This document shows positions 9,288 to 19,546 of a DNA stretch of 64,000 bases, in pieces. Location: contig NZ_JAHLKR010000018.1 in NCBI RefSeq assembly GCF_021991875.1, forward strand, positions 124,001 to 188,000, given 5' to 3'. The notes beneath the pieces are model-generated. The model saw nothing but the letters and a program-made list of their open reading frames with translations, was not told the DNA's origin and ran no database searches. A program made the position numbers and the translations under genes. The DNA comes from Mycetohabitans sp. B8. GTDB taxonomy: Bacteria; Pseudomonadota; Gammaproteobacteria; Burkholderiales; Burkholderiaceae. Position 1 is the stretch's first letter, and every line of letters begins with the position of its first letter.

Positions 9288-9700
9288 TGGCTGGCTTACG
9301 TGTCGTGCTTGATACCAACGTGTTGGTATCGGGCTTGGCTTACCCGAGCAGCGTGCCTGGGCGCGTCGTTGCGGCTTGGCGCCAAGGCGGGTTGGAGGTG
9401 GCACTGTCGCACTACATCTTAGACGAAATGGTCCGAGTTCTACCGCGGTTGCCTAGAATAGGCATGGCACCGGCGCAAATTCGCGATCTAGCCGATAGTT
9501 TTATGTTATTGGCCGATGTAGTCGAGCCAGAAGGCGCGCAGGACACAAGTTTGCGCGATTCCACTGATCAACCCGTATTACTTACGCTGCTGGCAGCGAA
9601 AGCGCAGTATCTCATTACAGGAGACAAGGATTTGTTGGCGCTGGCAGATCGATATCCCATCGTCACGCCGGCGGATTTCTGGACGCGCCATGGGATCTAG
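9287..9700 (+). CDS. PIN-domain toxin (COG1569-type ribonuclease)
   Basis: The 137-residue product opens with LRVVLDTNVLVSGLAYPSS, carrying the first acidic residue of the PIN active site. It contains a central acidic segment and ends with ITGDKDLLALADRYPIVTPADF, carrying the late conserved Asp residues. PIN toxins are Mg-dependent RNases that inhibit growth when freed from their antitoxin. The ATG at 9287 overlaps the antitoxin stop (TGATG). Together the two genes form a type II toxin-antitoxin module, plausibly a stabiliser of this replicon. No lesion is visible. Confidence 0.85.
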   Translation: MAGLRVVLDTNVLVSGLAYPSSVPGRVVAAWRQGGLEVALSHYILDEMVRVLPRLPRIGMAPAQIRDLADSFMLLADVVEPEGAQDTSLRDSTDQPVLLTLLAAKAQYLITGDKDLLALADRYPIVTPADFWTRHGI

Positions 9701-10170
9701 TTGAAATTGGCTGGTGATGCAAGTTCTAGAATGCACGACCTGTAGCTAATTTTTATGCCGACAGTGAAAGGGGCACTGTACCCTTCGTAAAAAAGGTATC
9801 CGTATTGAAATGGGCAGATTTCGCCTCGCTCGCTCAGCCGCGCCAGCGTTGATATGTCAGGGCCGTAGTTTTTCAGCTTGTGTATTGATCCGGCACACTC
9901 GCGCGGTGCCTTCGGGGGGCTGCGATAAGCCCGGCTTAAGTGGAGAGCGTTGCCTGCGACGCCACTTGCTTGTCGGTGTGTAATGCACGACGCTCAAGAA
10001 AACGCTCGATTGTATATTCGATCGTTAGCGCATCGCACTGAATCTCGACAATTTGGCGGCCTCGGCGACCGCACGGCAGCAAAGTTCTAGACCAAACTCA
10101 GACATCATGGGCCCACTAGCATTCGGCAAGTGGGCTACCGTGTCGTAGTACGTCGTCATGTCGCCGTGGG
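9701..10170. other. Intergenic stretch, no recognised gene
   Basis: The minus strand has a protein-like run near 10060-9960 (QIVEIQCDALTIEYTIERFLERRALHTDKQVA) that changes frame and has no start or stop context. It may be a gene fragment that I cannot name. Nothing else is evident until the copA promoter. Confidence 0.3.
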
Positions 10171-10203
10171 ACCTTGACCCTCCCATCATGGGAAGGCTAA
10201 TAC
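10171..10203 (+). promoter_or_regulatory. MerR-family (CueR-type) promoter/operator of copA
   Basis: TTGACC at 10174-10179 and TAATAC at 10198-10203 are separated by 18 bp. The spacer contains the dyad CCCATCATGGG followed by AAGG. Over-long spacers holding a CC..GG dyad are the hallmark of promoters remodelled by CueR/MerR proteins. No cueR gene is in the window, so the activator must be encoded elsewhere. Confidence 0.65.
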
Positions 10204-10229
10204 TGCATTCATCCTGTATCGTGCCCGAC

Positions 10230-12500
10230 ATGATGAAAGCCTCCCCGACCTACACGACATTGCTGGATATCGAAGGCATGACATGCGCCTCCTGCGTGAT
10301 GCGAATCGAGCGCGCACTTGGCAAGGTGCCGGGGGTGTCCCATGTGGCCGTCAATTTGGCCACAGAGCGGGCATCGGTCACCGCTTGGCCCGATGTGGCG
10401 GTTCCCACACTCGTTGCCGCCGTCAAGAAGGCTGGCTATGACGCGCACCCAACGCCCGAGACGCCCGCTTCGGCGTCGCAGGGAAACGCAACGCAGCCGC
10501 TGACGGCGGTGATCGTCTCCGCCTTGCTGACACTGCCCTTACTGGTACCTATGATCGACATGCTGGCGGGCAGCGCGCCATCGCTCCCGCCCGGCGAGCC
10601 GATCGCGGATAGGCAGGCAGTAAGCAACCACGGGACGTCGAGCGTGCCGATCCTGCTGCAAGCCGTGCTGGCGACCGTGATCCAGTTCGTGCTCGGCGCG
10701 CGCTTCTACGTATCCGGCTATAAGGCCGTGCGAGCATGGTCCGGTAACATGGACCTGCTTGTCGCGCTGGGCACATCGGCCGCTTATGGATTGTCCCTCT
10801 ACCAATGGGCGACCCACCCCCATGGTGGCGCCCCTCTCTATTTTGAGGCATCCGCCGTCGTCATCACGCTGGTGCTGTTTGGCAAATGGCTCGAAGCCCG
10901 CGCGAAGCGACAGACCACCGCCGCAATCCGCGCGCTGAACGCGCTGCGGCCCGATACGGCCCGCGTGCGCATCGACGGCGCCGAACGCGAGCTGCCACTG
11001 TCCGACGTGCGCGTCGGCATGCAAGTGATCGTGCGTCCCGGCGAGCGATTCCCGGTCGATGGCCGCATCATCGGCGGCCACACGCACGCGAATGAAGCCA
11101 TGCTGAGCGGCGAGAGCCTTCCCGTGGCGAAAGACGAAGGCGACACAGTGCACGCCGGCTCGCTGAACGGCGAAGGCGCGGTCGTGATTGAGGCGACAGA
11201 GATCGGCGCGCAAACGATGCTGGCGCAGATCATCCAACTGGTCCAGACCGCGCAGGCCGCGAAGGCGCCAATCCAGCGACTGGTGGATCGGGTCAGCGCC
11301 GTGTTCGTGCCGGCCATCATCGCGATTGCACTGGTCACGCTGTGCGGCTGGTTGCTCGCCGGCGCACCGGTCCAGCACGCGATCCTGAACGCCGTCGCCG
11401 TATTGGTGATCGCCTGCCCCTGTTCGCTCGGGCTTGCGACGCCAACCGCCATCCTTGCCGGCACCGGCGTCGCGGCACGACATGGCATGCTGATCAAGGA
11501 TGCCGAGGCGCTGGAGTTGGCTCATCGGGTTAACGTCATCGCGCTCGACAAGACCGGCACGTTGACCGACGGCAAGCCCGTCGTCGTGGCCTTCGATGCA
11601 TTGGAGGGCACAGACGAGAACGCGCTATCGATTGCCGCCGGTGTACAGCAGCACAGCGAGCACCCGCTGGCGCGCGCGATCGTTGCCCTGGCGCGGCAGC
11701 GGCAGGTGGCGGCCGCCGAGGCGCGTGACACCCGCGCCATCGCAGGTCGCGGCATCCAGGCGACGATCGGCGCAGGGCTCTTCGGCATCGGCAGCACGCG
11801 ATGGCTGCGTGAGCTTCGCATCGCGCCTGACGCGGCGCTGCAAGCGCGTTCGGACGCGCTGCAGCGGGCCGGCAACACCGTATCGTGGCTGGTGCGCGTC
11901 GCGCCTTCGCCTGCCCCGCTGGCACTGATCGCGTTCGGCGACACGGTCAGGCCCTCGGCCCGGGCGGCACTCGCCCTGCTTACAGCGGCGGGTATGCGCA
12001 CGCTGCTGATGACAGGAGACAACGCTGGTAGCGCAGCGGCGGTCGCCTCGGCGGTCGGCATTGCCGAAGTGCATGCCGCTATGTCGCCGCAGGACAAGGC
12101 CGCGATGATCGCGCGGTTGCGCGAGCAAGGCAACGTGGTGGCGATGGTCGGCGACGGTGTCAACGATGCGCCGGCACTGGCCGCCGCCGACTTGGGCATC
12201 GCGATCGGCAGCGGCACGGACGTCGCGATGCACGCCGCCGGCATCACGCTGATGCGTGACGATCCCGCCCTGGTGGCCGACGCACTGGACCTGTCGCGGC
12301 GCACATATCGCAAGATCTGGCAAAACCTGTTCTGGGCTTTCGTCTACAACGTCGTCGGCGTGCCATTAGCCGCGCTCGGGTGGCTCAATCCGATGATCGC
12401 TGGCGCGGCGATGGCCTTGTCCAGCGTCAGCGTCGTGGGCAACGCATTACTGCTGCGGCGCTGGCGCGGCAGCGCCGCACGGGCGCACCGGCCCATGTAA
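10230..12500 (+). CDS. copA: Copper-exporting P1B-type ATPase CopA
   Basis: This 756-residue inner-membrane pump exports Cu(I) with ATP hydrolysis. One heavy-metal-binding domain with GMTCASC (residues 16-22) precedes the membrane domain. The transmembrane metal site is CPC near residue 395 ([13 protein letters not shown]). The phosphorylated Asp lies in DKTGTLT near residue 440. The hinge motifs are TGDN near 595 and [11 protein letters not shown] near 640. The CPC motif and the MxCxxC-like site indicate monovalent copper or silver specificity. I chose the ATG at 10230 because the metal-binding domain follows directly and an upstream MerR-type promoter would cover the longer reading. The downstream Fur-family gene starts 10 bp after the stop and may be co-transcribed. 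Confidence 0.93.
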   Translation: MMKASPTYTTLLDIEGMTCASCVMRIERALGKVPGVSHVAVNLATERASVTAWPDVAVPTLVAAVKKAGYDAHPTPETPASASQGNATQPLTAVIVSALLTLPLLVPMIDMLAGSAPSLPPGEPIADRQAVSNHGTSSVPILLQAVLATVIQFVLGARFYVSGYKAVRAWSGNMDLLVALGTSAAYGLSLYQWATHPHGGAPLYFEASAVVITLVLFGKWLEARAKRQTTAAIRALNALRPDTARVRIDGAERELPLSDVRVGMQVIVRPGERFPVDGRIIGGHTHANEAMLSGESLPVAKDEGDTVHAGSLNGEGAVVIEATEIGAQTMLAQIIQLVQTAQAAKAPIQRLVDRVSAVFVPAIIAIALVTLCGWLLAGAPVQHAILNAVAVLVIACPCSLGLATPTAILAGTGVAARHGMLIKDAEALELAHRVNVIALDKTGTLTDGKPVVVAFDALEGTDENALSIAAGVQQHSEHPLARAIVALARQRQVAAAEARDTRAIAGRGIQATIGAGLFGIGSTRWLRELRIAPDAALQARSDALQRAGNTVSWLVRVAPSPAPLALIAFGDTVRPSARAALALLTAAGMRTLLMTGDNAGSAAAVASAVGIAEVHAAMSPQDKAAMIARLREQGNVVAMVGDGVNDAPALAAADLGIAIGSGTDVAMHAAGITLMRDDPALVADALDLSRRTYRKIWQNLFWAFVYNVVGVPLAALGWLNPMIAGAAMALSSVSVVGNALLLRRWRGSAARAHRPM

Positions 12501-12510
12501 AATCATTGGC

Positions 12511-13014
12511 ATGCCCAACACTCCATCCCACACGCCCACTGCACTCACAGCGCAGGCCGGTCCGCCGGTGGCCGATGTCACGCAGGCGTTGCAGCTCGCG
12601 CACGCGTACTGTCAGGAGCGCGGCGAATCGCTGACGCCGCTGCGCCAGAAAGTCCTGTCGTTGCTGCTGCAATCCGGCCGCGCGACCAAGGCCTACACGC
12701 TGCTCGACGAAATGCGCAAGATTCACCCGGGCTCCGCGCCGCCGACCGTTTATCGCGCGCTCGATTTCCTACAGTCCGTGGGATTGGTGCATCGAATCGA
12801 GTCGATCAACGCGTTCACGGTATGCCATGACCTGACGCACTGCCGGCACGGCATCTTGATTGTCTGCCAGTCCTGCGGCGCAGTCGCGGAAATCGATGCG
12901 CCGGGCGTTCATCACGCGTTGGTGAACAAGATTGAATCCACCGGCTTCACGCTCGTGCGAGGCGAACTTGAACTCAAGGGCTTGTGCGCGGAGTGCGTGA
13001 CAAGCGCTGTGTAA
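12511..13014 (+). CDS. Fur-family regulator, Zur-like
   Basis: The 167-residue protein has the Fur winged helix (LTPLRQKVLSLLLQ...PTVYRALDFLQSVGLVH). A dimerisation domain follows, with the metal-ligand cluster CHDLTHCRHGILIVCQSCG and a second Cys pair near the end (GLCAEC). The two CxxC pairs form the structural zinc site. The extended N-terminus and the TVYRAL recognition helix resemble Zur (zinc uptake regulator) more than Fur. The start at 12511 lies 10 bp after copA, suggesting a shared transcript. Metal specificity cannot be fixed from sequence; zinc is the best guess. Confidence 0.8.
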   Translation: MPNTPSHTPTALTAQAGPPVADVTQALQLAHAYCQERGESLTPLRQKVLSLLLQSGRATKAYTLLDEMRKIHPGSAPPTVYRALDFLQSVGLVHRIESINAFTVCHDLTHCRHGILIVCQSCGAVAEIDAPGVHHALVNKIESTGFTLVRGELELKGLCAECVTSAV

Positions 13015-13538
13015 CGTAAAGCGGCTTTGGGGCAAGGATTGGGCCGCTAACCGGCCGGTCGTTGCATGATAGAACATTCCACAGTTCAGCAGTGACTCGC
13101 AGATGGCGCGCCGGGCCACGCGTGCGTTCCGCGTAGTTGGGCATCGGGAGGGTGCGGAGCGTTAGGTCACGCGACCTTGTCAACTCGTGTGGCCACGCAG
13201 TGCGTTTGTCGGGATACCAAACAGCGAATCGATTGGCCACAGTTTAAAGCAGAGATATTCACCTGAGACGCTAGGACGGGTCATCGAGCTAAGCAGCGGT
13301 GTACCTGAGAAGCGAAGCATGACCAACGTCTCGCCCTGCTTACGCCGGCTGGCGAGACTTGCGATACGATGCCATCGGTCTTAGCCGTAAGATCCTATCA
13401 AGCGCCATTGCAAAGCATACCTCCCGTACGTTACCGCACCGACACCGAGCGGCACGCTTACATCGCGGTCCCAAGCCCAGTTGGCCGGCGCCATCCCAAG
13501 ACCGCCACCTCGCCCGGCACGGATGCGCGTCGCGACCG
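13015..13538. other. Intergenic stretch, nothing recognised
   Basis: About 520 bases lie between two genes transcribed toward each other. I find no credible coding sequence on either strand and no clear rho-independent terminator. Confidence 0.4.
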
Positions 13539-14333
13539 CTATGAGTGCACCCGGTGCTGCGCAAAAAAACGCTGCAACACGCCGGCCGAATACGTGCTCG
13601 CCACCTCGGCGAGGAACGTCGAGAACGACACCGCAGCGTGTGCGTCAGCGACATCCGAGATCGTGCGAACCACCGCGCAGCGCACATCGTACTCGTAACA
13701 GACCTGCGCCAGCGCAGCCCCTTCCATTTCGACCGCCAATGCGTCCGGCGCGGCCGCTAACACGGCTTCGCGTGCGACATGGTCAGCAATGAACCGATCG
13801 CCACTGACTACAAGCCCCCGGTGCACGCGCGGCACGTCGTCGATCACGCCACGGTAGCGCTCAATGAGCTCCATGGCCTGCGAGCGCACAAACGATGCCG
13901 CAGCCACTGCGAGCGCATCCGACAGGCTGTCGTCAGTGCCGAAGCGGGACACGCCGAGCAACGGCACTTCGAATCGCGGAAACAGCGGCGATGCGTCCAG
14001 GTCATGCTGCATCAGCGCATCCGCGATGACGATGTCACCTACCCGCACCTGCCGCGCGACACCGCCCGCGACACCGGTGAAAATAATGGCGTCAGCACCG
14101 AATTCGTGGATTAGCGCGGTCGCGGTGGTCGCCGCAGCCACCTTGCCCACGCGAGCCAGCGTCACCACGCACGGCATGCCGCGCAGCGTGCCGAGCGCGT
14201 ATTCGCGGCGGCCCAGCGTCACCGTGCGCCAGTCCGGTGCGGCACGCATTTCATCGATCAGGGGAGCGATTTCCTCCGGTAACGCGGCCATGATGCCGAG
14301 CGGACGAATATTCGGTTCTTGTACTGTATGCAT
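13539..14333 (-). CDS. mtnN: 5'-methylthioadenosine/S-adenosylhomocysteine nucleosidase
   Basis: The 264-residue enzyme hydrolyses the glycosidic bond of MTA and SAH, releasing adenine and the thioribose sugar. It thus clears inhibitory products of methylation and polyamine synthesis. Diagnostic motifs are GIMAALPEEIAPLI at residues 13-26, including the catalytic-region Glu, TGVAGG in the middle, VEMEGAALAQVCY for nucleoside binding, and RTISDVAD near the C-terminus with the general-acid Asp. Length is slightly above the E. coli enzyme because of a 12-residue N-terminal extension. It is monocistronic here and divergent to the AGE epimerase gene. Confidence 0.92.
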   Translation of the reverse strand: MHTVQEPNIRPLGIMAALPEEIAPLIDEMRAAPDWRTVTLGRREYALGTLRGMPCVVTLARVGKVAAATTATALIHEFGADAIIFTGVAGGVARQVRVGDIVIADALMQHDLDASPLFPRFEVPLLGVSRFGTDDSLSDALAVAAASFVRSQAMELIERYRGVIDDVPRVHRGLVVSGDRFIADHVAREAVLAAAPDALAVEMEGAALAQVCYEYDVRCAVVRTISDVADAHAAVSFSTFLAEVASTYSAGVLQRFFAQHRVHS

Positions 14334-14540
14334 AGGTCGGAAGGAATGTTGCGTGCACCGGCCAAGCCGGGCACGGCCGCCCGTGGGTCAGGTCAGGCTC
14401 TGGCGATGCCGGGCCCACTAGCATAGCAGGCTGCCGGCCGGGCGCGACAGGTGCGCGCTACATCGCCACGCCGACAGCGGGAAGGAGCGGCAGTTGCGGT
14501 ACACTCGCATCCCAGCCGCTCCCGGAAAGAAGCCTATTGC

Positions 14541-15674
14541 ATGAACCAGCCCAACTACGCCAGCGCAACCATCGACGAGTTGCAACAGCACCTGGCCAGC
14601 GTAATTTTGCCATTGTGGGCCACCCGGGGCTTCAATGACGCATTAGGCCTGCCCTATGACGTGATCGCACCGCCGGGACAGCCTGCGTTGCCGCCCACGC
14701 GCTACCGGGCCATGGCATGTGCGCGCCAACTCTACTTGTTCAGCGCAGCTGGCTGGCACGATCACGCAGACCGCCTGTTCGAATCGCTGCGCAGCCGGTT
14801 CGTGGATGCGACACATGGCGGCTGGCACTACAGCATCGATGCACAAGGCGCGCCGCAAGAGACGCAAAAGGATCTGTACACGCATGCATTCATCGTGTTC
14901 GGTTGCGCGGAATATTTCCGGCACCGGGGCAACCGGGATGCACTGGATCTGCTCGAAGCGACACGGCACGTGATTGAGACGCGCTTCGCGACCGACGCCG
15001 GCCTGTACAACGCGGTGCTATCCGCCGACTTTCGGACGGTCGTCAACGGTCCACAGCAGAACCCGATCATGCACTTGGCCGAAGCCTACCTGTCCGCCCG
15101 CGATGTGCAGCGCGACGCGTGGTTTTCGGATGCGCTGCAGCGTATCGCGGAACAAATGATTGCGACATTCGTACATCGCCCGACCGGCTGCATCGCGGAA
15201 CTGCCGATCGGCTGCGACGCCTTGCGCATCGAACCCGGACACCAGTTCGAATGGTTCTATCTCGCGTCGAGCGCGCCGGATGTCTTTGGACGCAGCGACC
15301 TGCCCGCTTGGCTCGGCTTGGCCTATGCGTTCTCGCTCCGGCACGGCGTGTCGCCCGTCACCGGCGGAGTGTGCGCTGCGTTGGACGAGCATGGCCATGT
15401 GACCGAGCCCAACGAGCGGTTGTGGGCGCAAACCGAATTCGCCCGCGCGCTGGCCACATCGCAAGCGCTGCGCGGCACCAGCGAGGCGCAAGATGCGCAC
15501 GTGCCCCTGAAAGCTCAACTCGGCCGTTTCAAGCAGCGTTTCCTGCGCGACTACGGCTGGGTAGAATCGATTGCGCAGGACGGCGCCGTGGTGCGCGCGG
15601 ACATGCCCTCGACGACGCCCTACCACATGGCGACCATGTACCACGCGGTTGCCCGCTTGCGCACGGGGTCGTGA
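14541..15674 (+). CDS. AGE-family epimerase/isomerase
   Basis: This 377-residue protein belongs to the N-acylglucosamine 2-epimerase superfamily, an (alpha/alpha)6 barrel that isomerises sugars such as N-acetylglucosamine, mannose or cellobiose units. Family-typical segments are GGWHYSIDAQGAPQETQKDLYTHAF, NPIMHLAEAYL, EPGHQFEWFYL and ERLWAQTEFARAL, which hold the active-site His and Glu/Asp residues. The ATG at 14541 was chosen because family similarity starts just after it; an upstream ATG would add 30 non-conserved residues. The sugar substrate cannot be decided. Neighbouring genes give no pathway context. Confidence 0.83.
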   Translation: MNQPNYASATIDELQQHLASVILPLWATRGFNDALGLPYDVIAPPGQPALPPTRYRAMACARQLYLFSAAGWHDHADRLFESLRSRFVDATHGGWHYSIDAQGAPQETQKDLYTHAFIVFGCAEYFRHRGNRDALDLLEATRHVIETRFATDAGLYNAVLSADFRTVVNGPQQNPIMHLAEAYLSARDVQRDAWFSDALQRIAEQMIATFVHRPTGCIAELPIGCDALRIEPGHQFEWFYLASSAPDVFGRSDLPAWLGLAYAFSLRHGVSPVTGGVCAALDEHGHVTEPNERLWAQTEFARALATSQALRGTSEAQDAHVPLKAQLGRFKQRFLRDYGWVESIAQDGAVVRADMPSTTPYHMATMYHAVARLRTGS

Positions 15675-16389
15675 CGCCAGTCCATTCGCTATCCTTTTAC
15701 AGGCGGGGATTCCAGCGATGGTGTGCTCGTATGGGCACCTTGTCAATCAGTCTATCGCCTCCTCGAAGCGACGACATTGCGAAGATGCCGGGCGAGGCCC
15801 CTAGCAAGCTTGTCGACGCATCACTCGATGACGCTGTCTCGCCGCCGCGATGACTATTATTGCGCCACGAACAAAGTCTCGGCAAACGGCTACATGTCGT
15901 CCGTCCAACCCACCCACGCGAGCAAAACCGGCCGTCTCTCCCATCTGAGCGATCTCGTCCATGCTGTACTTATGGCTGTTTTTGTCCAGATCGTCTCGTG
16001 CTGCGCGGAAAGCACCCCCACGTCCGCCGCACGGCCTATGCGCCAGCAGTTTTAATATTCAGCCCAAGTTCACTGTCAGCCTTTCAAAACGAAGCACCGG
16101 TGTGAGCAAACGGCCGGTCTATGGCAGTTACATCGCATGTCCGTGCTGGTTTAATAAAAGCAGCGCCTTTTTATCTCAACGGCAGGCCAGTTTATGACGA
16201 CCATCTGTGTCGCGGCCAACACGCAAATTACAGCGATGATATCGGTGTGATTAAAGCCGTAGAGCCTGTGCAACACCCAAACGAACTCGCATAGGCAAGA
16301 CAGCGACACCGCGATAAGCGAGGCGTTTCGAAGCGTTTCGTCTACAGCGCGAGCTTGCTGTTCATCGTCGCGTACGACACAGTGAACTG
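15675..16389. other. Spacer with no recognised gene
   Basis: About 700 bases without a supportable coding sequence on either strand. Its end runs into an ISL3 transposase remnant, so part of it is probably decayed insertion-sequence DNA. I found no intact terminal repeats. Confidence 0.35.
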
Positions 16390-16635
16390 ATGACGCGCTA
16401 CAGCAACGACCTCGTCGAGGGTCATGTCAATCGGCTCAAGTTCCTTAAGCGCCAAATGTATGGCCTCGCCGGCTTTCAGCTATTTCGTGCAGGCGTGTTG
16501 ATCGGTGCTGACGGAGGAAAAGCCACTTCCGAGTTGCTGTTGACAGCATGGAATGACCAGGCGAATTCCGTGAAATATGCGGGAAGGCAGCGCCGAACCG
16601 AAACGGGACCGGTAGAAGGAAAGCGCGCGGGTTAA
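16390..16635 (+). pseudogene. ISL3-family transposase C-terminal fragment
   Basis: The frame encodes RYSNDLVEGHVNRLKFLKRQMYGLAGFQLFRAGVL. This matches the end of ISL3-family transposases, where SNG..EG.IN.LK..KRQ.YGRAGF.LLR.R.L holds the last catalytic Glu region. Only this end remains. The other ISL3 remnant in the window (59233-60245) retains the front of the protein, so the two are not parts of one locus. Confidence 0.7.
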
Positions 16636-16795
16636 CCACTCGGGAGCATGCCCCACCTTATCGTTTGCCGACAGACTGGCTCGTATAGCATGTCCTGGCT
16701 TCGGCTGCTTCTTAGCGCCGCGCGGCGCGTGCCGCAACATTAGCCTCACCTTTCTTTCCACAGCAGGCAGCCGCCGTGCGGCTGACAAACCGATA

Positions 16796-18205
16796 ATGGA
16801 TACTCGTTACTTGTTCGCTCCCCACGCATCGGATCCAAGTTTGCCTCGAACTGGAATGGATAATAGGGCCAAAGTGCCGACACCGCCACCCGCCCAGCGA
16901 TCCGCTCCGCGTTCGATGAGCAAGGATGCGCTACCAATCTTAAGTTGGTCCTCCAGCGATCGGCGTGGACCGCATACGCTGCCGGAGAGCCCCCACGCGT
17001 ATGGCATGACGTGGCAACAGACGGTCCAAGTTGGATCGCCCCCCCACCGCCCTACGTTGCCTACGGCGTCAACGTCGGCACAGCAGGCTGGCTTGCCATC
17101 CGACGGCTTGCAGCCAGGCGCGACGGCCCAAACCGCGCCGGCCGGCCTGGACAACGCCACCCGCGCCCGGAGTTACCGGTTTCGTTCCAATCCCCAAGAC
17201 GCCGCGCTTCTCGAAAATCTGTTTGCGCGCTTGGCCGCCTATTGCGACTCGCGGAGTGGGAATAAGTCTTTGAAAAAAAGTACTATAGAGCATTACGTGC
17301 GTAACCTGAACAGGCTATCGAAATGGCTGATGGAACAGCCTGAGCAAAGCCTGACCAATGTGATAACACGGCTTGAAGCCGGTCAGCTGTCAAATGACAA
17401 CCAACGGCAATTACTCACTTGCTATCAAGCCAACCCGGTAGGCGGGGGCCGCACCCAATTTGACACTTCGTTTACCAGCACCTCAGTCGGGTGGCTACAA
17501 AAGTTGCGGGCATGGGAGTTCGAGCAAGCGTTGAACGGCATCGAGTTGCCGGGGGTTAAAGGCCCTGTGCCCGCAGAGATAGACACGCAGGTCAAACGCG
17601 AATTGGTTGCGGTCTGGTTGGCTACGCAATCTTCGACGCGAACCGATGAAGAAGTGCTTCAACAGGCTCCGCATTTGTGGAATCCTGATAAAGCCGCCTT
17701 AAGATCATTGGCACGGTGGTTTACCGACACATATAGCCAAACGGACAAACTTGATTGCATTGTGAAAAATGCAAAGCCAGATATGGTACATTTAATCACT
17801 GAACTTTTCAATTCAAGTGTCAGCGGTCGTTATAAAAACCAAATCGCTGGCGCAATAAAGCGTCTTCAATCAAAAGAAAAAATTACGTACAAACGACACC
17901 TAGATGCGCAGTTACACACAGACGATAAGCTGGCAATTAATGTTATTAAACAACATTCATTTAATTATAATGCTATTACGGCATTTAAGCAGTTTGCCAC
18001 TTGGGAAAGAGGTCAGCCGCAGCCGGTGGGTTTGGCGCAAATCATTGCAAATCCGGACTATCAGGCTCACTCTGAGAGATTATTGAAGGCATTCGACAAT
18101 GCCGATGATATACCGCCTATTTATAAAATCCGTGTAAAAAGGGAGATCCTCAAGGCCCAAGGAAGCGACGAGTTGAAGCAGGCGTTGCGTAAACTACTGT
18201 CCTGA
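16796..18205 (+). CDS. Repeat protein with N-terminal Ser/Pro-rich leader, candidate effector
   Basis: The 469-residue protein starts with about 120 residues rich in Ser, Pro, Thr and Gln, consistent with a type III secretion signal and a disordered linker. Three related segments of roughly 100 residues follow. Each contains an L..L/F..W core: LNRLSKWLMEQPEQSL, LRSLARWFTDTYSQTD and ITAFKQFATWERGQPQP. From memory this recalls SAM-like repeats (integrase N-terminal-like) in some rhizobial effectors, but that link is not verified. The second half is markedly AT-rich. No hrpII box is visible upstream. Function is unknown; the effector role is an inference. Confidence 0.5.
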   Translation: MDTRYLFAPHASDPSLPRTGMDNRAKVPTPPPAQRSAPRSMSKDALPILSWSSSDRRGPHTLPESPHAYGMTWQQTVQVGSPPHRPTLPTASTSAQQAGLPSDGLQPGATAQTAPAGLDNATRARSYRFRSNPQDAALLENLFARLAAYCDSRSGNKSLKKSTIEHYVRNLNRLSKWLMEQPEQSLTNVITRLEAGQLSNDNQRQLLTCYQANPVGGGRTQFDTSFTSTSVGWLQKLRAWEFEQALNGIELPGVKGPVPAEIDTQVKRELVAVWLATQSSTRTDEEVLQQAPHLWNPDKAALRSLARWFTDTYSQTDKLDCIVKNAKPDMVHLITELFNSSVSGRYKNQIAGAIKRLQSKEKITYKRHLDAQLHTDDKLAINVIKQHSFNYNAITAFKQFATWERGQPQPVGLAQIIANPDYQAHSERLLKAFDNADDIPPIYKIRVKREILKAQGSDELKQALRKLLS

Positions 18206-18278
18206 TACGGGAACCGGCACGCCATCCAGGGTCATGTTTCGGCGGCCTGCAGCTGAAATTTGTCGTCGGCGAATGACA

Positions 18279-18950
18279 TTACTGTTTCGGGTCGGGATCG
18301 CTCGTGCCGTAGTGCATGATGCCAATCTGTATGGGCTTGCGGTTGGTCGCTATCCGATGACGGTTCGTATCGCGTAGCGAGTAGGCGCAGCCGCAGTATT
18401 CCTGCTGGTAAAACTTTTCGCGTTTGCTGATCTCTATCATTCGTGCCGATCCGCCCGCTTTTCGCCAGTTGTATTCCCAGTACATCAAATTGGGATAATG
18501 TGACGCAGCACGGCGCCCGCAGTCGTTGATCTGCTCCATATTTTTCCAGCGCGAAATGCCCAGGGAACTGGTAATGACGCGAAAGCCATGCTCATGGGCA
18601 TAGAGTGCGGTACGTTCAAAACGCATATCGAAACACATCGTGCAACGAATGCCGCGCTCGGGTTCGTTCTCCAATCCCTTTGCCCGGGCAAACCAGTTGT
18701 CGCGGTCATAATCGGCATCCACGAACGGGATGCCCAACTTCTGGGCAAACCGAATATTTTCATCCTTGCGAAGGTCGTACTCCTTGCGAGGGTGAATATT
18801 GGGGTTATAGAAGAAAATCGTGAAATTGATGCCTGAGGCGACCATTGCTTCCATGACTTCCGCGGAACAAGGCGCACAGCATGAATGCAGCAAAACCTCG
18901 TGATGACCACCGGGAAGGGGAAGCGGCTTTCTTTCACTATTCGATATCAT
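18279..18950 (-). CDS. queH: Epoxyqueuosine reductase QueH
   Basis: The 223-residue product matches QueH (DUF208), the non-cobalamin enzyme that reduces epoxyqueuosine to queuosine in tRNA. Visible ligands are the CCAPCS motif (residues 25-30) and CTMCFDMR near the middle, which bind iron-sulfur and metal ions, and CGCAYS near the C-terminus. The FFYNPNIHP segment is also conserved. It appears intact and monocistronic. QueH replaces QueG in many bacteria, so this single gene would complete queuosine synthesis if the rest of the pathway is on the main chromosome. Confidence 0.92.
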   Translation of the reverse strand: MISNSERKPLPLPGGHHEVLLHSCCAPCSAEVMEAMVASGINFTIFFYNPNIHPRKEYDLRKDENIRFAQKLGIPFVDADYDRDNWFARAKGLENEPERGIRCTMCFDMRFERTALYAHEHGFRVITSSLGISRWKNMEQINDCGRRAASHYPNLMYWEYNWRKAGGSARMIEISKREKFYQQEYCGCAYSLRDTNRHRIATNRKPIQIGIMHYGTSDPDPKQ

Positions 18951-19546
18951 GGCATAACCACTTGCTGTTTTGTAACGCTACCGCATTGAGCGGGCCTTGA
19001 GGCACTATTCGCCTCGCAGTCTCCAGCATAAGTTTCAGCTTGTCATACTGTACCGCAATACCTGCAGCCGGCATGTGTTTGAGAATTGGCGCATGGCGCC
19101 GGGGCTCGAGCAGGCGGCACAGATCAGCGGCGCGGCCTGCTCATGGACCCAGGCCACCCTATCTTTTCCGTAGCTTGTTCTCGTAATCGTCTCACTTGGT
19201 TAGGCGCCTCCAGCTGCGTTGCTCAAGCTCCTTTCACCCGTTTACCGTTAGATGCGCGTACGCGGCACCGCCGAGTTATGCGACACGATCGACTCATTCA
19301 ATAGCGTCTGCACGTCCCGGCGCGCCCACCTATGGCAACCAGGGTACTCCAGCAGGCGCTGTTCCTTCACGCTTATACCGGCTGAACTTCTATCACGATC
19401 GCCCGGAAACTTTTCCGGTAACGCATTGGGCGTCAACATCTCGACCTCAATGTCGAACAATCCAAATAATTTTATTGGATTCTTATACTGGTACCCAGTG
19501 TATTCGTGCAAGCGCGTTGACAATACCTCGTCAAAGCTGGCACCGC
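18951..19546. other. Spacer with no recognised gene
   Basis: Roughly 600 bases separate queH from the arsC pseudogene. A short minus-strand frame (19248-19523) has no family resemblance that I can see. No RNA gene or repeat is evident. Confidence 0.3.

Noticed and set aside
10539-11525. Long open frame on the minus strand inside copA (and similar ones at 11522-12313 and 11625-12323)
   Set aside because: These are GC-rich antisense shadows of copA; the copA frame carries all P-type ATPase motifs and the shadows match no family.
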